A DNA stretch of 64,000 bases from Protea cynaroides (GCA_028583415.1 CM053269.1:52357322-52421321), one strand, 5' to 3'; shown: positions 23,254 to 34,090, numbered from the stretch's first letter. A program made the numbers and translations. The notes: generated by a model from the letters alone, not told the origin.

Positions 23254-25556
23254 TGTTGGAACCTTGGCCAAGTTGTGATGCTGCCAGCATCTTTGTATTG
23301 TATGTGTTGTCATTGTTGGCAACCTCTAGACAGTTGACAGGATGACATGGAGGAGAGAGAATGTCAGGACGAGTGGACGGCTCGGCCCGAGGCATAGCGA
23401 GCCAGTCCGACAAGCAGCAAACATGGTCAGACAGGTGGACAGCTCTTATCTGAGAGAGAAAGAAGAGAGAGAGTGTCTGTAGGACTCTCTGACAGACAGG
23501 GTGACTGGGTTGATGAAGCAGCCGAAGAGAATGAAGCCCAGTTGATGAGAAAATTCAACTGGTGAGATAGTCTCCAGGTGAAGAGAGAGAAAGAAGAGAG
23601 AGAAAATGGAGGAGAGAGAAAGAGGAGAGAGAGTGGGTGGGGACCAGGTGGGTCCCACCTTGGGTGGCCAGGCCAGCATGGCAGCCAGCCCAGGCCAGCA
23701 GGGCAGAAGCCCGCGGCACCAGGCCAGCAGGCCTTGCAAGCATGCCAGGGCCATGCCACAAGCAAGCCAGCAGCAGCACGCACAGCAGGGCATGCGCGCA
23801 GGGCCACGCACAGCAGGGCCACGCAGCAGCAGCCCCGCGCGCAAGGCCATGCCGCGCGCAGCAAGCCAGCGCTGCGCGCAAGGCATGCCGCGCGCAGCAA
23901 GCCAGCGCTGCGCGCAAGGCATGCCGCGCGCAAGGCTTGCTCGGCAGCACCGCGCAGCAGAGCCCGCACGCACGCAGCAAGTCAGCGCCGCGCGCACGCA
24001 GCAAGCCAGCGCTGCGCGCATGCGCTGGGCAGAGGCATGCACACAGCCTGTTCGACGAAATGCCGCAATGAAGAAAAATGTCCGAACCTTACTGGAAAAA
24101 AATCGACTTACAGGGCATTACCACTCATTCACAGGGGTATTTTGGTCATTTTGAAAAGAGCATATTCCATATGGGAGGCTTGGATCAAGCCACGACAGCG
24201 AGATTCCAAATGGAGGGCTTGCAAAAAGGCGGGATTCGGTGTAGCGTCGGATTTGCGCTAGGATTCCATCGCGCAGTCTCTCATTGGTCGGGAGCAAGTT
24301 AAAACAGTGAATTGCGAAGCACGGAAGCGGATCCGTGATTCGGTGGAGCGCGCATAAAGCGCGCACGCGCAGAAGATGCGCATCTAAAGGCCGAGATGCA
24401 TTCTGATCGCGCCTGACGCGATGAGGCCGATCGGACGGATCCGAGGAGATCCCGCCACTCTCTGACCGATCCAACGGTCAGATTATGGAGATTCTCTCTC
24501 CGCCAATCAACGGACGACAACGATGTACGTTGCGTCAGATGCGGCGGCGCTATGGTGCGTCGCGGCGCACCGAATCAAGGCCGGAGATTCCATTTGGAAT
24601 AATCTCACTGGCCGAACTTCTTTTGGCCATATCTTGGCCGTCCGAGCTCCGATCGAGGTGATTCAAAAGCCCACGAGCTTCTCTCTCCGAGTAGAACACT
24701 TTGGCAGTGGTTTGAGCTCGATTTGAAGGCCTCTAATGGCGATTTTGAAGGAAACCCTCCATTGAAGCTTCTCCAAGAGAGAGAGAGACTCCTACTGGCA
24801 GTGTGAGGCCATGAAAGCTTCGTTGAAGCTTGAAGAGAATGTGAGGACCAGCTGTGAGCGTCCTATGGAGTTGGTGTGTTGAGGAATAAGCTGTGGAGCC
24901 CAAGAGGATGCCGAAATGCTAGCTCAGAGAGGCTTGCATCAGTAGTGAGCAACACCGGAAGGTATACCCGCACGCAAATCCTATTTCTTGTAATCAGTGC
25001 TATATGGGAAGGGTTTGTATGAATATTTGATATAAAAATTGTGTAGCCTGTCAAGTGGGTGCTTGACTGGAATTTGGGTTGGTGCCTAGGATACAGTTGT
25101 GGCTGTGAATGCGGGTGATGTTGTAGCATCAGGGTTGTGGGTGCAACCATAGTATTCTGTTGTGTATTGGGTATATACGAAACCCCGGGTTAGGGTATTG
25201 CCCCGTGGAGTAGCCATCACGGTGTGTGATTGGTGAACCACGTTATATCGTGTGTCATGTGGATGTTATTGTGTGTGCATTAGAAGCGTGTCTTTGCGCA
25301 GTGCGGGTGTACACACTTGGCGTGCCAAGCCCCCGGTATGGATACCGTGGGTGTGTGGTTGGTGTGTGCACGAAATGTGTTTGACAGATTGTCCGTGAGA
25401 ATCTCAAGTAGTCGCTCAAGGCAAGACAAAGACAAAGTGATCATCGGCTCTTGGCGGCCACTTGCATAGCATCAGGCCACATCTGAATAGTGGAAAGGAA
25501 TTTTAGTGGCCACTGATTCACCCCCCCCCCCTCTCAGTGTCAACCTGGGAATCACA
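23254..25556 (+). mobile_element. probable solo LTR, 2.3 kb
   Basis: It starts TGTTGGAACC and ends GGGAATCACA, with a perfect 5-bp duplication ATATA on both sides (23249-23253, 25557-25561). TG...CA ends plus a 5-bp duplication mark an LTR retrotransposon insertion. No gag, pol, primer site or second LTR lies inside, so a solo LTR made by LTR-LTR recombination is the simplest reading; a non-coding (LARD/TRIM-like) element is the alternative. The interior has GA-rich, very GC-rich (23640-24050) and GT-rich (25140-25400) blocks and a C-run before CTCTCAGTGTC near the end. Confidence 0.65.
23640..24050. repeat. GC-rich tract with 36-bp tandem repeat
   Basis: A block of GCGC, CAGCA and CCAG words contains a 36-bp unit at 23851, 23887 and (partial) 23923. 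Because stop codons are rare in such sequence, several long frames run through on both strands. They are Ala/Arg/Gln- or Cys/Leu-rich and overlap each other, so none is called a gene. It lies inside the presumed solo LTR. Confidence 0.6.
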
Positions 25557-25561
25557 ATATA

Positions 25562-26384
25562 TAATAAATGATATATTTTAATACACTGTTATTCATGGTG
25601 TGAAAAACAGCTAAGAAAGATATTATTAACCCAAATGTGGCATTGTTAAAGTTAAAGGTATATTCATGCACATGAGTTGAAAGGGTTTTGACTTTAAAGG
25701 GTCTCATTAATCCAAATGTGGTGGGATTTTCTCGAGTCATTATTCTTTCACAGTCACTGCACAGACCACTGCATGTTTATCCCAAAGGAGAATATGTAGT
25801 TGGTTAACTCTTGAAAAAGGATATTTATTTGCATGAATGATTTATATGGTTAATGCAAGTAAAGGGTATGTGTATGAGTCTTCAGTTATTTGATACTGTA
25901 TTTGAACTCATACACTGATGTGTTCATCCAAGTATGACTATCCCAAAGAATGTTTTGGTATCTATCTTTTTCTATTCAGGATAAAGTATAAATAAATATA
26001 AATTGTATGTGTCTATATGAGTCTTGTGTAATTTATTTATTGTAAGACATGAATTCATTTCGATAAATTTTGAAACAAGACATGAACGCAGCAAACAAAC
26101 GAAACTGGGTGGTTTGTGTTTGGATTCATATAATGATGATGATTTATGTCTCCTAGGATGTCTGTCTCAGTCAATGTATCATATGGTTTGGTAGTTTCTT
26201 TCCCACTCTTCCTAGGATAAAGAATAAATTTATTATGAAAATGTTGGAGGCTAGTCTAGGATCGTTTAACCTAGATGCATCTTTCATAGTAGTTTACATA
26301 AGTTGTGAGGTATTCTACTATTGAGGTTATGTGTAACAGTATTAAGATGAGAAATATTACGAAGAGATTATGTGAAACCTACAT
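25562..26384. other. non-coding, no gene recognised
   Basis: AT-rich sequence between the ATATA duplication and the gypsy 3' end. No coding motif or repeat structure of note. Confidence 0.45.
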
Positions 26385-26425
26385 GCGAATTTCGGGGATG
26401 AAATTTCTTTTAAGGGTGAGGGAGT
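26385..26425 (+). pseudogene. end of a gypsy pol frame and polypurine tract
   Basis: Just before the LTR, one frame reads NFGDEISFKG, like the last residues of plant Tekay/Del chromovirus pol, followed by a purine-rich GGGTGAGGGAG. This marks the junction between an internal region and a 3' LTR. Everything upstream of it in the element is missing. Confidence 0.5.
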
Positions 26426-27159
26426 TGAAAGACCGCACTCCATAAACCCGATCTAAACCTTGATTTCATGTCGTAACAGGTCTTCTGATCATCACCGGGC
26501 CAGACGGGACGAGCGGATGACAATCAGGTACGAAATCGGACCAAACTGACCAACTTAAATTTGAATTTTATTCATACCGATCGATGGTACCTGTTGACCA
26601 GTATGGTCTGCGCAGTAGACTACCAAGATCCAGAATTGGATCTCTGCGGGTCCCACTTTCCTAATTCCGAATCCTAGGACTTTTCTAATCCTAAGAGGCT
26701 TCCTAAACCTAATTCTTAGCCTATTTAAACCTCTCTAAACCTCCTAGAATCCCTTCCATTGATCCTCACAAACCCTAGAGAGGAGAAGGAGATTGGAGAA
26801 GAAGAAGGAGTTAGGAAGAAGAAGGAAGAGCCGCCGTTGCCGTTCGACGACGCACACCTTACGCCGGTCGACGGTAAGTGTTTAAACCCTCCCTCTCACT
26901 TTATGACTCTAGGATGGTTGGGTTGCTTGGATCAATACCATGCAAAGCAGGTATTGACCTAAACCCTACTTTACCGTCAAACCCTAATTTAATCGATAAA
27001 CCCTAGATTCGAGTTCTAGGATGAATACCATCAAAACTAGGACTTGAATGGAGTTGAAAACAATTCTAATTCAATGCTCAGACCTAGATTGTGTAGGAGA
27101 AACCCTAGAATCAATAGATGACTGACGACAGTCGAGAAATCAAGTGTATAGTCTTCCGG

Positions 27160-27310
27160 AGACATACCGGTCGACTATACCGGTTGCACCCTGTGCGACC
27201 GGTATGTTGCGACCGATACCTCCCGGGGGCTGGTCTGTGGGGACCAACTCACCATACCGGTCGTAGGTTTTCCCCACAGTGCCGCGATCGGTACATGCAA
27301 CCGGTCAGCT
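27160..27310. repeat. cluster of ACCGGT palindromes in the gypsy LTR
   Basis: Several copies of ATACCGGTCG and its complement CGACCGGTAT occur within 150 bp. The cluster is also present in the other LTR copy (44070-44165 and 44710-44760). Function unknown. Confidence 0.6.
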
Positions 27311-27555
27311 CTGTGAGATGTATTTTATAACCTCGTTGGTTTTTCGACCAACATAAACCTATTCTAATTAAACCCTGATATTGTATAGGACTTTGTGATA
27401 GCACGTTTGGATCTTGCGACGTGGAACAAGCTATCAAACGAGCGTCAGGGAAGGGAATCAGACCTAAAGCCTAATAATTAATGGACAGTAAATCGTTGCT
27501 AATAACCTTGAATCTTTGGTATGATGTTTGTGCATTCTCACATGTCATCTGTTAT

Positions 27556-28658
27556 AAATTTCATCTACACCCCATCAAAGATTGTTAACATCATCTACAC
27601 CCACATGAATGCAGAAACATCACCTAGGTCCACTTAACTGACGGAAATCACTAAAATTGTTGAAATACAGTTTTACCCTTCATTTTTATATTTTATCCTT
27701 TTAATTTTAAAAAATTAAAAGATTTATTCCAAACAGCCTTCTTCTACGGCGACGTGAATATTTTTTCGTTAATGTGAGCTTGAGACAAAATCTGGATATG
27801 CTTCGCTCCAAATCTTGGTAAGTTGGAAGTTGGAACCCATAGGTAATGGTCAGAGGAGGAAAGTGGAAGCACAGAGCTGGTGCGTGGCGAGAAGCAACGC
27901 AAGCGATCAAGCGTTGCAGGTTATGGATCTTGCGTTTATCCATCGACGACTCCCACTTCAACGACAAACTCATTACTTACCTCTGTTTAAGGTTTTATGA
28001 CTTCGAGAGCTGCTGCAATTTTCCAATCTCAGGTGAAATGCGCCCAAAGAACATATTACCATCGAGAAGAAGCTTCTAAACACCAGAGAAGTTACCTATG
28101 GATGGAGGCAGAGATCCCATGAGCTGGTTGTTCGAAAAAAAGATCTGCCCTAGATTCACAGCCACCGAATCAGTCTCTGGAAAGCTCCCTGCAAGATAGT
28201 TATCTTGAAACTCGACCTGAGCGAGCTGGGGCAGGCCGAAGAACCCTTTTGGAGTTCGATTGGTTTCATTTTCTCCCAAACAATAACGAAAATATTTTGA
28301 TGGAGTGCAATATATCTTAGTGGAGCTGACCATCTGTTGGAGCCATGCCAACTCCCCTAATTTTCCCCCAAATCAGCTCCTGCCATATGAATCTGACTAT
28401 GGAGAAGAGCAGAAGAGGAAAGAAGAAGAGGAAAGGAAGAAGAAGAAGAAGGGTAAAATGGTATTTTATCTTTACTCTAAGGGCAGTATTGTCCATGAAA
28501 ATTTTTATTTCAGCTGACGTCAGCATCTAACAGGAATTAACTGACAGAGTGGACTTCTTTGATTACCACAACCAAAGTTTTGGGACCTAGGTGATGTTTT
28601 TGCAAACTTATGGGTGTAGATGATGTTAACAATCTTTGATGGGGTGTAGATGAAATTT
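27556..28658. mobile_element. Pack-MULE-like element carrying an LRR gene fragment
   Basis: The two ends are inverted repeats of about 80 bp (outermost AAATTTCATCTACACCCC, then ATTGTTAACATCATCTACACCCA). The 1103 bp between and including them is absent from the sister LTR at about 43822-43845, so insertion is directly shown by an empty site. The interior holds a fragment of a receptor-kinase gene. Long inverted ends plus a captured exon are typical of Pack-MULEs. The flanking duplication is too diverged to read. Confidence 0.7.
28000..28290 (-). pseudogene. captured LRR fragment of a BAM/CLV1-type receptor kinase gene
   Basis: On the - strand a frame reads PKGFFGLPQLAQVEFQDN, then GSFPETDSVAVNLGQI, SNNQLMGSLPPSIGNFSGV, a TAG stop at 28076, and KLLLDGN..GRISPEIGKLQQLSK. 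These are successive leucine-rich repeats with the spacing and wording of BARELY ANY MERISTEM/CLAVATA1-class receptor kinases. Neither the signal peptide, transmembrane helix nor kinase domain is present, and the ends grade into unrelated sequence. The stop fits a CAG-to-TAG change. It is a pseudogene piece, though antisense or small-RNA effects on the parent gene are possible. Confidence 0.75.
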
Positions 28659-28804
28659 TTTCTTCTAGTTATTATATTTGTTCATGCATATTCCATATGC
28701 TAGGATGTGATTGTTAGGCATGTGATTGTTTTCGTTAGTGTGTGGAATGGGAAGGGCCTGGGGTCTGGATCATTCTTCACACTAGCACCTTTTGTAGTAT
28801 TCTA

Positions 28805-29070
28805 TCTTAGCATGCTTGGTGCGGATAGGGCATCAGGGGGAGGACGTGGTACTGTGGTCTCCGGCCTGGCCACCAGACTCTAGCTCTATCTCTATGTCGT
28901 AGGGAGTTATGTTGGGATAGAGTCTACTTGCGTATTGTTCTGTCTTAATATGCTTGGTGCAGGTAGGGCATCAGGGGGAGGTCGTAGCACTGTGGTCTCC
29001 GGCCTGGCCACCACGTTCTAGCTCTATCTCTATGTCGTAGGGAGCTGTACTGGGATAGAGCCTACTGTGA
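28805..29070 (+). repeat. tandem duplication within the gypsy LTR
   Basis: Two units of about 142 bp share GCATCAGGGGGAGG, GGTCTCCGGCCTGGCCACCA and CTCTATCTCTATGTCGTAGG. Related words recur in the second LTR copy (43260-43690, - strand). Confidence 0.7.
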
Positions 29071-29822
29071 TGACATATAGGATTGGTTAGTTGCGAGTCC
29101 AGTTTGCAAGCCCTCGCCAACAGGGGCTTACGTGTTGGTATGGGTGGAGCATGAGGGGAGGTGTGTGGATGCCTTAGCTCTATCTCTATTCCATGATGGG
29201 TGCATGTGGGTTGGCAGCGGTGTGATCTACTGTGCGATGCTACACACTCGTGTATAGAGGTGTGGTGGCCGCCAATCCTTTCTATAGCATATTGCAAATT
29301 TAAACCAGACCACATCATAAAATGATTGTTACTCATGCATATAATATTGATACGCTGTCTGATTGTCTTAATGAACTAAGTTGTGAGCTCACCCTTTGTA
29401 TATACACTGTTTTTAGATGTTGATGCAGGTTACACGGTAGACGATTATATGAATGCTCCGACGTATGGAGGTGTTGCTGCTCTGGACGTACAGGCAGAAG
29501 AGGACGAGCATGATGCTTCATGCGAGTGCCCTTTCTGCGTGTACCTTTGACTTTATTTTATTTGTTCTAGTTATTTTTAAAGTGATGTAAAGATATTTAA
29601 TTACGTTTAGAATTTAGATAATTGAATACTTATTTAAATTTATCAATAGAATACTCAATTCATTTATTTAAAGACTTCCGCTGTATTTATCATATTCTGA
29701 TTGTGGTTATGTGCGATGGTTTGTATGAGTGGACACGATCTTATTGAGATCCTGGTGTGAACCGTTGGTTCAGTGACGGTTCACTCACACCATTCTGGTT
29801 GATTCAGAATTGGGGTGTGACA

Positions 29823-31590
29823 GATTATCTAAGAGAAATCCAAATGATAAGAATAATGTTTCAGAAGGGATCGAAAGATAGTTTATTGACCAAGCTCTCT
29901 AGTACCAGTTATGTTGAAAATGGTAATGTGAGAAAGTATTTTTTGAGAGTTATCAGTTATCACTGAAAAGCTCAAGAACAATGAGACCAATGTAATTAAT
30001 ATATTAGATATCCCATTCATTGTTAGAAAATATATTTAGATCTAGGTGGCTTACATTACCAAATGAGAGAAATAGCTAATGATAAGATTTTTGTTGGGTA
30101 ACTCCAAGGTGAATTGCTCAAAGATGAGTAGATTGATAAAAAATAGGTGGTTTGACCAAATACTGTTAAGCCAGATAAGCATATCTAGAAAATGATAACG
30201 ATTCTAGGACTCCCTATGTATTTGGGGTAGGAGGGTCTTGAAGACTGTTGGCTTGAATATTGTAAAGTTTCTTTTACATTCAAATGCTTTTTCTGTTCAT
30301 GATTTTATTTTGTTTTATGTTTATTGTTTGAATTAACATATTGTTTCCCATATAAAAAAATGTGATTGATGTTACTTGAAATATCAGAATATAAAGTTTT
30401 CCTTTTCAACTAAATGCAAAGAAATTATGCTATTATGGTGCTTATGATGTTGTAAGGTGAATGACTGCATGTAATGTGATCATATTTGTTCTGTGATGTG
30501 GTGAATAGTTTTTAATGTTTGACCGTGCAATCTTAGGTTCGACTAGTTGTACTAGTCATAGTTGATTTCTAGGGCAATGTAGAGACAGGTTAAGGAAGTT
30601 TTTTTGGAATGGTTGAAAATGTTTTGTCAATGAGAGTCTTTAGATTCTCTTAGTAAGTGATAATATTCAGATCTGCTTGGTTAGTGAAGGATCTGGTAAT
30701 TGATGGTTTATCTGTGATTGATTGTTCTGCCTATGGTTTAATGGGTAAGATTATTGGTGAGCATTTATTGCTTGTATGTATTCTTGATTATTTAAGGCAT
30801 GTCAAAGTTGTAAGGTGGTATTTAACTAAAGAAGGCGGTAAGCCAAAGTATGATATTAGTTCAAATTGGAGGCGATTTACCTATAGAAGTTGGATAATAT
30901 CAAAGTGCATTGACTTATAAGGATTTTAAGGTAACGGGATCATGGTATTCGATTATTGGACTCAAGTATTCATCTCAAAATGATTTATGTCATTAAGTAG
31001 GCCTCTGTATGTGACTGACAGAAAAAGATACACCGAATGTGTAGGAGTACTCTAACTCAGATATTTTTCTTGTGTTGATTTGTGATCAATTTCCACTGTT
31101 TTACCATCTGGTTTGTGATCTGAGAAGTAAAACTGAGAACAACTGAGAAATCCTATTAAAACCGATATCTAAATAGAAAGAAACCAATTAAAAGTTATGA
31201 GGTGGTGGGGGGAGATTCAGTAGAGATTTTATTACCCAAGTTATGAGGGGGTGAAAGCCACAGAGAACTACAAACAATGGAGCTGGAGCCGGGTCCAGGG
31301 CCACTTAAAGAGGGGGGACAAATTGGTCGTTTAGGCTTTTTTCTTTTTGTGTCGACAGTGACTACTGCAGGTAAAGGAGAGATGGGATTGCAATGGTGAT
31401 CGAAAAAAAAAAAGTGAAAGGAGCACCAAAATGAAAAAAAAAAAAAAAAAAAAGTGAAAGGCAAAAGTGGATTTTGTCTGTAACCAGGTAATTTTCCTTA
31501 AATTCTTCTATATTAATCTCTGATTCTCTGGAAGAGATTCTTTCCTTCAGTACCTCCTCCAAAAAAAAGCGAAGTGGGGACTGGGGAGCC
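29823..31590. other. non-coding, no gene recognised
   Basis: AT-rich sequence with poly-A-like runs near 30354 and 31434-31452. Short frames show no known motif. It may be further degraded transposon sequence. Confidence 0.4.
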
Positions 31591-31599
31591 AGGAATTGA

Positions 31600-32213
31600 T
31601 AGCCATGGAGGATTCCACTGTCAATGTCGTAGGATTGAGATTGGGGAGAGGTGGGTTTGGGTCGGACAGGAAGACAGGAGCGGCGAATGCTTCATTCAAG
31701 TCCACCACCTTCAAACCCTAGCACCCATTCCTAGCACGCCAGGCAAGATACAGAGCCCAAGCTCTCTGTCACCACCACCAACCCAGCGGGGGAAGACTGC
31801 GACAACGACAAAGCACTCCTGACGCTTCTCCGACAACGAAAGACAGAAGACGCGTGGTAGATACGCTCAGTCCACTAGTCTCCCAGCCCAACATGTCTCA
31901 GCTGGTCTGTCAATTATCCTATCAAAACACAAGACAAGGCCTCACCCTTGCCCAGTCCATCATCCAGCGCCTCCGCGACGAACAGAAGCTCCACCGCCTC
32001 GATTCAAATTCTCTGGGCCTCCTCGCCGTCGTCGCTCCGAAAACCGGTCATACCTTCTACGCCACCTCCATCATCAGCATGCTTTGTTCTGGTTACCTTC
32101 CCCATGTCAAGGCATGGAGCGCCGTCGTCAGTCGCCTTGCTGCCTCTGGATCTATTGAGGCCCTACAACTGTTCAATTCCGTAACCCGGAGACTACTTCG
32201 CTGCTTTGCTTGA
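31600..32213 (+). pseudogene. 5' fragment of a PPR (pentatricopeptide repeat) gene
   Basis: One frame from about 31850 reads LVCQLSYQNTRQGLTLAQ, LHRLDSNSLGLLAVVA, SGYLPHVKAWSAVVSRL and EALQLFNSVTRR. This resembles the region before the PPR repeats of plant organelle PPR proteins. Upstream (31600-31850) other frames look like a transit-peptide and linker region, but frameshifts and a stop separate them. The similarity ends at a stop near 32213, right before the repeat-like block at 32214-32602. No PPR repeats follow, so it is a captured or truncated gene piece. The family assignment is from pattern recognition and the parent gene is not known. Confidence 0.55.
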
Positions 32214-32439
32214 AATTTTGGTTTCGCCATCGCCGGAGGTGAGGTTAGGGAAAGAAGACGATGGTTTCAGAGCGGTAAGGTAGACGCGTGAAATAAGAAG
32301 GAAAATTGAAAATATAAGGTAATTGTGAAAATGAAATGAAAAATAAAAAATCTAAAAAAATATATATATAAAAATGAAAATGAATAGTATTGATGGTAAA
32401 AAAAAGTTTTTTTAAACTATTATGGGAGTCCAAAGACTC

Positions 32440-32602
32440 TAAACAATGATTGGTGAGTATCGTTAGGGGTGTTAGGGACATTGTCACAAACAAAAAGGGT
32501 AAGATTAAGATATACTAGGGATTAGGGGTGTTAGGGATATTGTCACAAACAAAAAGGGTAAGATTAAGATATACTAGGGAAATTTAGGTAATTTTTACAA
32601 TC
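32440..32602 (-). repeat. right end of the presumed 11.4-kb insertion, with direct duplication
   Basis: Inverted match of 21155-21250. It contains a perfect or near-perfect tandem duplication of about 60 bp (TTAGGGGTGTTAGGGA..AAGATATACTAGGGA) at about 32463 and 32522. Confidence 0.5.
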
Positions 32603-32703
32603 ATTTTGCTTCACATCTATAAAAATTTTATTTTTAAATTGAAAAATTTCTCTTCCCCCTTTTTTTATTTCCTTTGCAACCAAATACAACCAAATACAGC
32701 TTA
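32603..32703 (-). mobile_element. MITE family M1 copy 2, right half
   Basis: It ends with TTTCCTTTGCAACCAAATAC and CAACCAAATACAGCTTAA, the inverted counterpart of the 20962 end. Together with 20962-21150 it would form one MITE of about 300-400 bp. Confidence 0.5.
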
Positions 32704-33535
32704 AGGGATTTCTTAAAAATCAATACAATATTACACAAGGATTAAATTGGGGAAAATATTTTCATGAAATGCAATTAAAAGGTTCGAAAACAATATCCAT
32801 TTAAATTTTAGGATATTTGTTATGGTTAACATTGTAACTCTTATGATGCATGCCACAGTTGATCCATCGCCACAGTGTGGAATTGACTGATTACGTGTAG
32901 GAAGATTAAACTTGGAGAATGGATAGGCATGTGTAGTCGTCATGGAATATGTGTAAGGTTGTTAGATGATTATAACCGTAGAAATTGTAATTGAATTGGT
33001 TAGCAAAATTTGTATGCCCCCGGTTATATAAACGAAGGATGATAAATAGAACAGACAATTCAAACCAATTTCTATCTTCTTCTTCTTTGGAGGTTGGCTA
33101 CCCTCGAAGTAGCTATTTTTTATACTGTTCGTATCAATATTGTTTTTCCCAAATAATGATTGCATCTTGATCATTGATATACCGTATAACCAGTTAGCCA
33201 TGAAGGACTGCACCCCAATCATGTAGCTAGATAATAGCTAATTTGTTAATTCACCCCAATCCCCAGCATAAAATAGTTCAAATTTAGATAAAATGAGCAA
33301 ATAGGGTAGCATGAGAAAATTTAGTGGCTGAAGTTTACTGTGAGCACATATCGATGTATTAATATACACGCACAGTGGGTGATAGCCACTGGATTTCTTC
33401 ATACTGGCATGAGGGGAATGAGAGGATTTGAATCCTCCCTCAAAAAAATAAAAAATAAAATAAAATAAAATAAAATAAAAACAAAAACAAATAATAAAAA
33501 GAAAAAATCATGGGTTATCCTTATAATAATATTTT
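32704..33535. other. intergenic, no gene recognised
   Basis: AT-rich. An A-rich run of TAAAA units lies at about 33445-33500. Nothing coding was recognised. Confidence 0.5.
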
Positions 33536-34090
33536 GAAAAAAATACAGTTACCTCCTAGAGGTTTGCCTGGAATACAAATGCCCCCAAACGTTTCAAACA
33601 ATTACGAATACCTCCCCTCCAACGACTATTAAATTACAATTAAATCCACCCTTTTGGGTATATTCTGTTAGAAACTGACGAATTAGGACTAATATGTTTG
33701 TAATGACCAAACTAAACCCAGTCAAAGTGAAGCACCTCACTTACCCTTATAGAAAAAGGATTAATTCACCCTCAATCGCTGTAACCTCAATCCAAGCCAA
33801 ACCTTCGACGAAACCCTCATCGTTGCAAGCTTCAACTTTGACGAAGCCCTCATTGACCAAGCTTCAACTCTGACAAAGAGCCCTCAAGTATTTCACCCTT
33901 GAATGAGGTTAATTTGATCATTACAAAAATATTAATCATAAATCGTCAACATCTAACAAAATATACCTAAAAAGATGGACTAAATTGTATTTTAATAATC
34001 ATTGTAGGAGAGGTATTTGTAATTGTTTAAGACATTTGTGGAGCATTTGTATTTCAGACAAACCACAAGGGAAGTACCTATATTTTTCCC
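33536..34090. mobile_element. Mutator-like MITE, 555 bp, 9-bp duplication
   Basis: Terminal inverted repeats of about 150 bp (left GAAAAAAATACAGTTACC, then GGAATACAAATGCCCCC; right end their diverged complement) are flanked by a perfect 9-bp direct repeat TAATATTTT (33527-33535, 34091-34099). Long inverted ends and a 9-bp duplication are the Mutator hallmark. The 200-bp centre has GAAGCCCTCATTG-type repeats and no transposase. Confidence 0.8.

Larger units (their letters stand above)
26426..29822 (+). mobile_element. gypsy (Tekay/Del-like) LTR, copy 1, probable 3' LTR
   Basis: It starts TGAAAGACCGCACTCC and ends GGGGTGTGACA. It aligns along its length with the reverse complement of 42655-44907, so both are LTRs of one family. 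Length is about 3.40 kb, or about 2.29 kb after subtracting the inserted 27556-28658 element, close to the 2.25 kb of copy 2. The internal remnant at 26385-26425 makes this a 3' LTR rather than a solo LTR. It has an R/U5-like region with GAGGAGAAGGAG around 26770-26840 and clustered ACCGGT motifs at 27160-27310. Confidence 0.75.

Noticed and set aside
23578..24261. Long overlapping open frames on both strands (up to about 227 codons), Ala/Arg/Gln-rich or Cys/Leu-rich
   Set aside because: They arise from GC-rich tandem sequence with few stop codons, overlap on both strands, have no domain, and lie inside a unit with LTR ends and a target duplication.
21511..29822. One single LTR retrotransposon with the 21511 unit as 5' LTR and the 26426 unit as 3' LTR
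   Set aside because: Both start TGTAAGA or similar, but the sequences diverge at once and the lengths differ (0.4 kb versus 2.3 kb), so they are different families.
30657..30920. 87-codon + strand frame
   Set aside because: No recognisable domain, surrounded by decayed repeats, no start or splice context that supports a gene.
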